From: RH2-MAG17b sp035945515
GTDB lineage: Bacteria; Acidobacteriota; Terriglobia; UBA7540
Direction of reading: 5' to 3'
DNA: 22,059 nt
Assembly: GCA_035945515.1 (NCBI GenBank)
Contig: DASZAE010000241.1
Coordinates: forward strand, 1-22,059
Positions 1 to 5,576 of this stretch are shown here, in pieces. Position numbers and translations under genes: made by a program. Every line of letters begins with the position of its first letter. Within the stretch, counting starts at the first letter, position 1. Below the pieces are notes generated by a model that saw only the letters and a list, made by a program, of their open reading frames with translations, ran no database searches and was not told the DNA's origin.

Positions 1-428
1 CGGGCTATTTCCGGTGTGGTCAGGCCGCCGAGCGTGCGCAAGGTTAGCGCCACCTGCGCCTCGGTGCTCAGCGCCGGGTGGCAGCAAGTAAAAATGAGCC
101 GCAGGCGGTCATCAGGAAAGTTCATCTCGGCAACATCGTCGCAGCGGCTCGCTGTTTTGGTTTCGCGCAGGATCTCATCTTCCTTGTCGCGCCGGGTGCG
201 GTCGCGCCGCGCGTAGTCAATCAGCTTGCGGTGAGCTACGGCCGTAATCCACGCCGCCGGATTATCGGGAAGACCCTGGGCAGGCCACCGCGCCAGCGCC
301 GAGGCAAACGCGTCCTGCATCGCCTCCTCCGCCAGATCAAAAGACCCTGAAACTCGGATCAGGCTGGCGACGATACGGCCCGACTCCCGCCGGAACACTG
401 AATCGATTGCTTCTTTCAAGTCATTCAT
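1..428 (-). CDS. ECF42-type RNA polymerase sigma factor, N-terminal part
   Basis: Partial gene: it starts with ATG at 428 and runs off the left edge after 142 codons, so the C terminus is not visible. Residues about 10-80 look like sigma region 2, with DLAEEAMQDAFASAL and the basic stretch DYARRDRTRRDKED. Residues 106-121 read DDRLRLIFTCCHPALS, a signature I associate with the ECF42 group, and the start of region 4 follows (ALTLRTLGGLTTPEIA). Members of this group usually carry a C-terminal TPR-like extension and sit next to DGPF/YCII genes, which matches the neighbours here. It would direct RNA polymerase to a small regulon, probably including its own operon. The Shine-Dalgarno is weak (GGA five bases before ATG). 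It lies 179 bases downstream of a DGPF stop, beyond a terminator-like repeat, so it may be only partly co-transcribed. Family call is confident; the subgroup rests on motif and context. Confidence 0.9.
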   Translation of the reverse strand, partial: MNDLKEAIDSVFRRESGRIVASLIRVSGSFDLAEEAMQDAFASALARWPAQGLPDNPAAWITAVAHRKLIDYARRDRTRRDKEDEILRETKTASRCDDVAEMNFPDDRLRLIFTCCHPALSTEAQVALTLRTLGGLTTPEIA

Positions 429-530
429 TATCCAGAATGGTAGCCACGATCAATTCGTTTTGTGGACTGACCATGAGCTTGTTGTGCTGTTCAAAGGCCA
501 CGGTTAGGAAGGCGCTGAGCATGGCCACGC

Positions 531-596
531 TTAATTGGGATTCCCAGTTTTTGAAAAAATCGCAGAGTCGCAGCCGCAAAACTCTGCGCTACAAAA
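531..596 (-). terminator. Repeat family B, copy 1; terminator-like hairpin after the DGPF gene
   Basis: An 8-bp perfect inverted repeat CGCAGAGT/ACTCTGCG lies at 561-568 and 581-588. Read on the minus strand, the stem is followed by ATTTTTTC (560-553), the shape of a Rho-independent terminator, and it sits just downstream of the DGPF stop at 608. The stem is bordered by CTACAA on the plus strand (TTGTAG on the minus strand) and by an AT-rich arm (531-560). The same arrangement recurs at 3418-3487, 3880-3945 and 4437-4516. Start boundary is approximate by a base or two. Confidence 0.7.
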
Positions 597-607
597 TCGG
601 CGCTTGG

Positions 608-964
608 CTACAACTCGCGGATGGGCCGCACTTCCACGCAACTCGTCCCGTTGCTGCACCCCGTGGGAATCTTCGCCGCCCATTCGAGTGCTTCATCCAG
701 GTCCTTGCAATCCAGGATGTAATACCCAGCAAGCTGCTCTTTAGTTTCAGCGAAGGGGCCGTCAATAATCATCATTTTGCCGTTACTTGTTCGCACGGTG
801 GTGGCGGCGCTGGTTGGTTGCAGTGGGTCAGCGCCTTTGAAGATTCCGCGCCGGTTAGCCTCATCCATCAGCACAATGTGCCCAGCCATGTTCCTCTTAA
901 GTTCTTCTAGCGAGGCGCCTTCCCTTGCTTTTTCGTCATTGTAAATCAAAAACATATAACGCAT
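608..964 (-). CDS. DGPF-domain (YCII-related) protein
   Basis: 118 residues, the usual length for the family. It begins MRYMFLIYNDEKAREG and carries the hallmark DGPFAETKEQLAGYYI followed by the typical ending VEVRPIREL. The fold is a ferredoxin-like alpha/beta barrel related to YciI. The biochemical role of DGPF proteins is not established, but they are routinely encoded beside ECF42-type sigma factors. Start chosen at 964, not an upstream in-frame codon at 1003, because AAGGAG lies 8 bases before this ATG. It follows the TfoX-like gene by 11 bases and precedes the sigma factor, so it belongs to the same operon. The TAG stop at 608-610 is part of the sequence TTGTAGC (minus strand), which resembles the end of the local repeats. 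Confidence 0.92.
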   Translation of the reverse strand: MRYMFLIYNDEKAREGASLEELKRNMAGHIVLMDEANRRGIFKGADPLQPTSAATTVRTSNGKMMIIDGPFAETKEQLAGYYILDCKDLDEALEWAAKIPTGCSNGTSCVEVRPIREL

Positions 965-975
965 TCGCACTCTCC

Positions 976-1341
976 TTACTTGCCTTGTTTCACAAAGTCG
1001 CAAGCTTCCTTGGCAAGTTTAACCCAGTCCGATTTTCCCGGTCCGATCACAACCCATTCCTTCATTAACCTTCCGTGACCGGGATCGAACCGCTCGCACT
1101 TGCCGCTCTCCACAAGCTGGTCGACGCGTTTGTTCGGAAGCTTGACGACGAATTCGCCCTTCGACGAAATCATAGCAAAAATCTTGTCCTTCACCTTGAG
1201 CGCGCCTGATCCGAAGCCTTTTCCACCTCCGTGCGTCACCTGCCGGTCGGCGGCAAAGGCATTCAGAACCTTGATGAACGCCGGATCGACCTCAGCGATT
1301 TCCCGTTCCTTCATTCTATTTCCGGTCGTTCTTTTCATCAC
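976..1341 (-). CDS. TfoX N-terminal-domain-like protein
   Basis: 121 residues with no signal peptide or TM segment. The core GGGKGFGSGALKVKDKIFAM, the stretch KGEFVVKLPNKRVDQLVESG and the closing LMKEWVVIGP resemble TfoX/Sxy N-terminal-domain proteins, which are often also labelled MmcQ/YjbR-like. Small stand-alone proteins of this type have no settled function. The first ATG (1341) has only a weak GAGAG upstream. A second ATG at 1314 (MKEREIAEVDPAF) is an equally reasonable start and would give 112 residues. The gene lies 31 bases after the DUF899 gene and 11 bases before a DGPF gene, so it is almost certainly co-transcribed with them. Family call moderate; coding status strong. Confidence 0.8.
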   Translation of the reverse strand: MMKRTTGNRMKEREIAEVDPAFIKVLNAFAADRQVTHGGGKGFGSGALKVKDKIFAMISSKGEFVVKLPNKRVDQLVESGKCERFDPGHGRLMKEWVVIGPGKSDWVKLAKEACDFVKQGK

Positions 1342-1372
1342 ACGCTCTCATAGGGTAGCCACATCGCAGCCA

Positions 1373-2137
1373 CTAGATTTGCGCCATCGGCTGCTCCGCC
1401 GGGTACTTATCGTGGTGGCGAATCCAGCCCTGAATCTGCTCGCCCTCTTCCTGGCGGCCGAGCGGCGTTACGTCCAGGAAATTATATGTATTAAGGAACA
1501 GGTCCAGGCCGCGTCCGTAGGCTGAATACGTGTGAAAAACGCCGTCGCCGGCGCGCAGGAAGACGCTCAGGCCAGGGAGCTCGCCTTTGTCGATCCACAG
1601 CTTGCCTGCCTTCACGAGATCGGATGCGTTGGCGTAGTTGTACTCGACACTGCCCACCTCCCTGTCCAACGTCACGTGAAAGTCATAGTTGAAGTCGTTG
1701 CCGGCCGAGGACAGCCACAAGAAATTCCACCCCATGCGTTTTTTGAATGCTTCGATCTTTGCCAGTGGCGCGCGAGAGACGGCCACGAAGGACGTATCGC
1801 GCGCGCCGAGGTGAACAATGCTGCCTGCAGCATTGTCCATCAAATGGGAACAGCTCTTGCAGCCTTCCTCCCAGCTTGGGTCGAACATGAAGCTGTAAAT
1901 GATCAGTTGACGGTGGTTGCCGAAGAGATCGCGCAGCCGCACGTGCCCATTCGGGCCGTCGAAAATGTATTCCTTCTCGACCTCCACCATCGGCAGCTTG
2001 CGGCGTTCGGCGCTGAGCGCGTCCCGCTGGCGGTTAGATTCTTTTTCCTTTGAAAGCAAGTCCTTGCGGGCCGCAAGCCACTCGGCTTGTGATGCGACTC
2101 TCGGAAGATCAATTTTACTCTCCTTTGGCGTTGCCAT
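1373..2137 (-). CDS. DUF899 family thioredoxin-like protein
   Basis: 254 residues. Residues 64-100 read as a thioredoxin-like strand and active-site region (VRLRDLFGNHRQLIIYSFMF, then PSWEEGCKSCSHLMD), with a CxxC pair at C93 and C96. Further family marks are ARDTSFVAVSRAPLAKIEAF (112-131) and MGWNFLWLSSAGNDFNYDF (135-153). DUF899 proteins are predicted thiol/redox proteins of unknown substrate. Start set at 2137 because AAAGGAG stands seven bases before this ATG; an upstream in-frame extension to 2239 lies inside the preceding small gene and is rejected. The first 23 bases overlap the end of the Cys-Pro-Ala-Cys small gene, suggesting translational coupling. Together with that neighbour it puts two CxxC-type proteins side by side in this operon. 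Confidence 0.93.
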   Translation of the reverse strand: MATPKESKIDLPRVASQAEWLAARKDLLSKEKESNRQRDALSAERRKLPMVEVEKEYIFDGPNGHVRLRDLFGNHRQLIIYSFMFDPSWEEGCKSCSHLMDNAAGSIVHLGARDTSFVAVSRAPLAKIEAFKKRMGWNFLWLSSAGNDFNYDFHVTLDREVGSVEYNYANASDLVKAGKLWIDKGELPGLSVFLRAGDGVFHTYSAYGRGLDLFLNTYNFLDVTPLGRQEEGEQIQGWIRHHDKYPAEQPMAQI

Positions 2138-2273
2138 TCTGTTCTCCTTTAATTTGGGTTGTGAGCTTGATTTTTTTGGCGCGAAGCTTTTTCGCGCCAA
2201 ACGCGGCGAAGCCTCCGGTAGATGTTGCGCCAGCAACAATCAATGCCAGAGTTGCAATGCAAGCGGGACACAT
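2115..2273 (-). CDS. Small CPxC-motif membrane-like protein (52 aa)
   Basis: 52 residues, starting MCPACIATLALIVAGATSTG, then GFAAFGAKKLRAKK and a polar tail ending NGNAKGE. The N terminus has a Cys-Pro-Ala-Cys motif at residues 2-5, immediately followed by a hydrophobic, Gly/Ala-rich helix (6-26) and a Lys/Arg-rich stretch, so an inner-membrane anchor with a cytoplasmic basic tail is likely. Evidence for coding: AAAGGAG lies 7 bases before ATG; the ATG shares its A with the TGA stop of the SRPBCC gene (TGATG at 2275-2271); and its end overlaps the DUF899 start by 23 bases. I have an impression of similar short MCPxC proteins near DUF899 genes elsewhere but cannot verify it. Function unknown; a thiol redox or metal-binding partner of DUF899 is inference. 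Confidence 0.75.
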   Translation of the reverse strand: MCPACIATLALIVAGATSTGGFAAFGAKKLRAKKIKLTTQIKGEQNGNAKGE

Positions 2274-2734
2274 CAGACTTCTCCTTTCGATCTCCCCTTG
2301 CCGTCTGGGAGTCCCTTGCCTTCGGTCAGGAATCGACGCAAGCTATTCGTCACGTAGAAATTCCATCCTTCTTGGCAGTTGTTGTAGCATTCGACTTCGG
2401 GGACTAGGCCGCGATGGATCATTGCCACTGTGGTTGTTCCGTTTTCGGATGAGAGTTCCCATATGACGCTCGTGCCGTTCCACTCGGTCTTGTCCTTGAG
2501 AAAAGGCAAATTGGAATTGGTTACTTGCCACACGATCTTTTTGCTAGGAATAGCTTCAGCGATTTTGAAATCGACGAATGTTTCTCCGAAGTGAACCGTG
2601 AAGGCGTCGCCGGGCTTTCGGGCGCTGCCATCGAAATTTTTTGTCCACCATTCTGAAACCTGACCAATCTTTTCAAAGCATTCCTCTAACGTTGCCGTCG
2701 CCTTGATGCTGCATTCATAGTCTTGACTTGGCAT
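2273..2734 (-). CDS. SRPBCC (START/Bet v1-like, AHSA1-type) protein
   Basis: 153 residues. It starts MPSQDYECSIKATATLEECF and shows the AHSA1-like pattern: an N-terminal strand and helix, VSEWWTKNFDGSARKPGDAF (27-46), a central VWQVTNSNLPFLKDKTEWNG and the C-terminal long helix EGWNFYVTNSLRRFL. These helix-grip domains bind hydrophobic ligands or act as small chaperone-like proteins; this member's ligand is unknown. The start at 2734 is supported by AGGAG nine bases upstream. Its TGA stop overlaps the ATG of the next small gene by one base. It follows a DGPF gene after a 246-base gap holding a palindromic repeat, so it could have its own promoter or be read through from that gene. Confidence 0.9.
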   Translation of the reverse strand: MPSQDYECSIKATATLEECFEKIGQVSEWWTKNFDGSARKPGDAFTVHFGETFVDFKIAEAIPSKKIVWQVTNSNLPFLKDKTEWNGTSVIWELSSENGTTTVAMIHRGLVPEVECYNNCQEGWNFYVTNSLRRFLTEGKGLPDGKGRSKGEV

Positions 2735-2841
2735 TTCTTTCTCCTGTCGATTTGATTGTTGAACTGCATCATGTCAGGCATGTGCGGTTCATTTCTTAAA
2801 GCAGACTTTTCTCCAGAAGCTCGCGTGACGGCGGCAATTGA

Positions 2842-2903
2842 TGCAGCGTCGCTGGCCGCCAGTCTTCACTTCTGAAATCCGGCGGCCAGAGGCCGCCGCT
2901 ACA
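2842..2903. repeat. Repeat family A, degenerate inverted pair
   Basis: The right half (2879-2903) has the stem GGCGGCC-AGA-GGCCGCC (2881-2897) followed by GCTACA. The left half (2842-2862) is a worn copy in the opposite orientation (GCTGGCCGCCAGTC). The same element occurs as one intact arm at 3825-3850 and as a perfect inverted pair at 13077-13145. It lies in the 246-base gap between the SRPBCC gene and the upstream DGPF gene; I see nothing else convincing in that gap. Confidence 0.7.
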
Positions 2904-2980
2904 GCACTGTTTCAGCAGGTATCTCCGGATAGCCTAAGCTCAACAACTGGAAAGCTTGTCAAAAGCTTCCATCTGGCCTG

Positions 2981-3316
2981 TCACGAAAATGTCATAATGG
3001 GCCGCACCTCGACCGAACCGAAACGCGCCCCTGGGACTTTTGCCGCCATGGCGATGGCCTCCTTGGGATCGCGGGCCTCGACCAGATAGTAGCCGCCGAG
3101 CTGCTCCTTGGTCTCAGCGAACGGACCATCGGTGGTTAGCGCCTTGCCGTCGCGCACGCGCACGGTAGCCGCCGTGTTAGTCGGTTGCAGTGCATTGCCC
3201 CCTTTGATTGCTCCGGCAAACTCTTTTCCGAAGGCTATGTACTCGTCCATCTCAGTTTCAGGATAGCCCTGGCTGTATCGCTTCTCGTTTTCATAAATCA
3301 ACAGTAGGTATTGCAT
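2981..3316 (-). CDS. DGPF-domain (YCII-related) protein
   Basis: 111 residues beginning MQYLLLIYENEKRYSQGYPE. It contains TDGPFAETKEQLGGYYLVEA and ends VEVRPIMTFS, a close paralogue of the DGPF protein at 608-964. The start is secured by AAAGGAG nine bases before ATG. It is the first gene of the minus-strand ECF42-associated cluster, so the operon promoter should lie between 3317 and 3950. I could not pick a convincing promoter there because the gap is packed with repeats. Function unknown; two paralogous DGPF proteins in one operon could form heteromers (inference). Confidence 0.92.
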   Translation of the reverse strand: MQYLLLIYENEKRYSQGYPETEMDEYIAFGKEFAGAIKGGNALQPTNTAATVRVRDGKALTTDGPFAETKEQLGGYYLVEARDPKEAIAMAAKVPGARFGSVEVRPIMTFS

Positions 3317-3417
3317 CGTTGCATTCTCCTTTTGAGTGATGTGATCCCGTAGTGGTTTGTCCCCGCGTAAAAGCCTGCAGTTGAAAAAACGCCAATGGTG
3401 GCTACTACCTGTGCGGC

Positions 3418-3487
3418 CCTTCTAATTTTAGATTTCCAATTTTGGCAAAAACCGCAGAGCTTTGACAACGAAACTCTGCGATACAAA
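3418..3487 (-). repeat. Repeat family B, copy 2 (terminator-like)
   Basis: An AT-rich arm with GATTTCCAATTTTGG (3431-3445) is followed by CGCAGAG (3453-3459) and CTCTGCG (3474-3480), then ATACAA. On the minus strand the stem is followed by GTTTTTGCC, again terminator-like. Same orientation as the other three copies. Confidence 0.7.
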
Positions 3488-3501
3488 ACCAGCTTCGGGA
3501 C

Positions 3502-3525
3502 TGTAGCGGCGTCCTCGCCGCCACA
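3502..3525. repeat. Short palindrome with TGTAGCG end
   Basis: TGTAGCGGCG (3502-3511), a 4-base loop TCCT, and CGCCGCCACA (3516-3525), which pairs with the left arm with a single mismatch. It shares the TGTAGCGGCG end of family A but has a different, shorter stem. Confidence 0.6.
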
Positions 3526-3824
3526 GAGCGTTCGGTTTTCCTTCCGCCACCAGTACGACGTTCGACTTCGAGGAAATCGACAGCAGAAACAAATTTTATA
3601 AGAGAAAAGGCGGGCAAGGGAAGACGGCGAGAAATTTTAAACAATTATGACAAGCTGCATAAACTGAAGAGTTTAGCGAGGTTGCGGGGCCGAGCCCGTG
3701 AATCGCTCCACCGCGAAGCGCGGGAGGCGAGTAGCCGCAGGTGAAGCCTACGGAACGCGAACAGGTTATCCCTCGCCAACCCTGGGGTTGAATATCTCCC
3801 GTTAGACTATCATCAGAGCAGTAG
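3526..3824. other. Non-coding stretch with a possible structured segment
   Basis: No gene with a ribosome binding site was found here. Between 3676 and 3776 the segment is closed by GCGAGG (3676-3681) and CCTCGC (3771-3776), with GC-rich self-complementary pieces inside. It is followed directly by the perfect palindrome CAACCC-TG-GGGTTG (3777-3790). This may be a structured RNA or another repeat type; I cannot identify the family. Confidence 0.35.
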
Positions 3825-3874
3825 TTGTAGCGGCGGCCTCTGGCCGCCGGTCTTTACTATTAAAAAAACCGGCG
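3825..3874. repeat. Repeat family A, one intact arm
   Basis: Bases 3825-3850 are identical to the left arm at 13077-13102 (TTGTAGCGGCGGCC, then TCT, then GGCCGCCGG). The opposite arm starts (CCGGCGGCGG near 3869-3878) but breaks off where the family B copy begins, so this is a chimera or a truncated pair. Confidence 0.75.
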
Positions 3875-3879
3875 GCGGT

Positions 3880-3945
3880 TCCAATTTTGGATTTCCAATT
3901 GTGGGAAAGTTGCAGTTTTTTAAACGTGAAACGCTGCGCCACGTA
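3880..3945 (-). repeat. Repeat family B, copy 3 (degenerate)
   Basis: The AT-rich arm CCAATTTTGGATTTCCAATT (3881-3900) is well conserved, but the stem is worn (TGCAGTTTTTTAAACG against GAAACGCTGCG). It lies directly downstream of the Rcp1-like regulator stop at 3952, the same position relative to a gene as copies 1 and 4. Confidence 0.6.
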
Positions 3946-3951
3946 AGTGTC

Positions 3952-4392
3952 TCATGCGCACTCAGGAGGCGGGACATTGTGAATCAGCCAGAAAAGGCCA
4001 ACCTGTTTCACTGCGTCGCGGAACTGCGCAGATTCTACGGGCTTGCGCACGTAACTGTTGCAGCCGTTCTCATAGGCCTTAAAGACTTCTTCCTGCTCAT
4101 GGGAGGTGGTCAGAATAATGACGGGGATTCGTTTCGTGCGAGAGTCCGCGCGCAAGCGCCTCAAGACTTCGAGGCCATCAATTTTGGGCAGGTTTAGATC
4201 GAGCAGGACAAGGGTAGGCATTGTGGAGCCGCGCCCCGCGTAAGCGCCCTCGCTAAAGAGATAATCCAAAGCCTCAGCGCCGTCTCGCGCAACGTCGATG
4301 GAGTTGGTGATGTTATCGATTTTGAAAGCGCGCAGCGTCAGGTTTTCGTCATCCGGATTGTCTTCCACCAACAAGATCGTCTTGTCTCGCAT
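3952..4392 (-). CDS. Rcp1-like single-domain response regulator
   Basis: 146 residues forming one receiver domain and nothing else. Visible are the acidic pocket VEDNPDD (E10, D11), the phosphoacceptor D65 in LVLLDLNLPKIDG, T95/T96 in IILTTS and the conserved lysine K117 in YVRKPV. The length and the DLNLPKIDGLEVL stretch match regulators of the Rcp1 type, which commonly pair with PAS/phytochrome-like hybrid-less histidine kinases and signal by phosphotransfer or protein contact, not DNA binding. GGGAGG lies 7 bases before ATG. It is encoded 118 bases after the histidine kinase, with a repeat in between, and is its probable partner. Confidence 0.93.
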   Translation of the reverse strand: MRDKTILLVEDNPDDENLTLRAFKIDNITNSIDVARDGAEALDYLFSEGAYAGRGSTMPTLVLLDLNLPKIDGLEVLRRLRADSRTKRIPVIILTTSHEQEEVFKAYENGCNSYVRKPVESAQFRDAVKQVGLFWLIHNVPPPECA

Positions 4393-4436
4393 GTGCTGCC
4401 TCCCTATCGTTTCTCTCTGAGACTGTTGTGTCCTCT

Positions 4437-4516
4437 GATTTTGGAACGGCAGGATTTCTGATTTTCGATTTTTGGAAAAGCCGCAGAGTTTTTGACCACA
4501 AAACTCTACGCTACAG
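4437..4516 (-). repeat. Repeat family B, copy 4; overlaps the kinase stop codon
   Basis: The stem is CGCAGAGTTTT (4482-4492) and AAACTCTACG (4501-4510), with one mismatch. It is followed by CTACAG on the plus strand. On the minus strand this reads TGTAG, and its TAG (4513-4511) is the stop codon of the histidine kinase. Minus-strand transcription passes the hairpin and then GCTTTTCC, so it may attenuate transcription into the response regulator. Confidence 0.7.
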
Positions 4517-5572
4517 TATGGTGAAGTAAAACGTAGCGCCTTGGCCGACAGAGCTCTCCGCCCATACCTTGCCGCCGTGCCGCCGGATAATCCGCTGCAC
4601 CGTCGCCAAGCCTACGCCCGTGCCGGGAAATTCCGAGGCGCTGTGCAATCGCTGGAAAACTTCAAACAGCTTGCCGGCGTATTTCATGTCAAATCCTTCA
4701 CCGTTGTCCCGCACGAAATAGACAGGCCTTCCGCCCTCGCCCGCGCGAGCCCCCATCTCAATCCGGGCAGATGGCCGTTTCGACGTATATTTCCAGGCGT
4801 TTCCCAAAAGATTTTCCAATGCTTGCCGAAGTAGCCGTGAGTCTCCCCGCGTGGTCAGACCGTCTGCAATGGCGACCTCAGCGTTCCGCTCTGGCTCGAG
4901 ACGGCGGAGCTCGGCGACGATTTCCTGTGCGGCGGCTGTGAGATTAACTTGATCGCTCCGCAATTCGAAGCGCGTCACCCGCGATAAGCCGAGGAGGTCG
5001 TCAATCAACTGCGCCATGCGCTGGGTGGCGTTGCGAACCCGCTGGAGATATTGCTGGCCCTGCTCATCGAGCTTGGCATGATAGTCCGTCAGGAGGACTT
5101 CGCTGAACCCGTCAATGGCGCGCAGCGGCGCGCGCAGGTCGTGCGACACCGAATAACAAAACGTCTCCATCTCCTGATTGGCGGTTTGAAGCTGCTGAGT
5201 GCGCTCCGCCACCCTTTGTTCTAAAACGCCATTGAGCTGACCGACCTCCTCCTGCGCTCGCTTCCGCTCCGCGATTTCGTCTTCCAGTTTGCGATTGGCC
5301 GCTTCGCATTCCCGCCGGCGGCGCTGCGCAACAATGGCGAGAAAAAGCGCCGCCACAAACAGAACGGTTAAGATTGCGATGACGCCGAAGCCCAGCGCTC
5401 CCATGCTCAGTTGCAGGTGCGCCGCTCCGATGGCGATTTGATAAGTTTTTTGCGGCGGGACGGTGATCCCGCGCTCCTGCCGAACCCCAGCCCAGTAGCC
5501 CGCAAAAATCATCAGGAAGACGCTCGTCAAAATGAGCGCCGGACGGAATCCGTTCTGATAGGTTTTCGTCAT
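4511..5572 (-). CDS. Membrane sensor histidine kinase (HisKA type)
   Basis: 353 residues with start ATG at 5572, only 4 bases after the receptor TAA; no good Shine-Dalgarno, so translational coupling is likely. An upstream in-frame extension to 5728 would lie inside the receptor gene and is rejected. Architecture: TM1 about 11-28, a short periplasmic loop (about 30-57), TM2 about 58-82, a coiled coil (84-137), HisKA with H144 in YSVSHDLRAPLRAIDGFSEV, and a HATPase domain with N258 (LENLLGNAWKY), D289 (DNGEGFD) and the GTGVGL loop (317-322). The dimerisation/H-box sequence is of the phytochrome-kinase-like type that usually signals to Rcp1-type regulators, and such a gene follows. There is no large sensor domain, so the input may come through the membrane segments or from a partner such as the adjacent receptor (inference). 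Confidence 0.92.
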   Translation of the reverse strand: MTKTYQNGFRPALILTSVFLMIFAGYWAGVRQERGITVPPQKTYQIAIGAAHLQLSMGALGFGVIAILTVLFVAALFLAIVAQRRRRECEAANRKLEDEIAERKRAQEEVGQLNGVLEQRVAERTQQLQTANQEMETFCYSVSHDLRAPLRAIDGFSEVLLTDYHAKLDEQGQQYLQRVRNATQRMAQLIDDLLGLSRVTRFELRSDQVNLTAAAQEIVAELRRLEPERNAEVAIADGLTTRGDSRLLRQALENLLGNAWKYTSKRPSARIEMGARAGEGGRPVYFVRDNGEGFDMKYAGKLFEVFQRLHSASEFPGTGVGLATVQRIIRRHGGKVWAESSVGQGATFYFTIL

Positions 5573-5576
5573 CGAA

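Noticed and set aside
421..522. Minus-strand frame of 33 codons overlapping the sigma factor start
   Set aside because: The stop/start overlap (AATGAATGA) is attractive, but there is no ribosome binding site and it is too short to judge.
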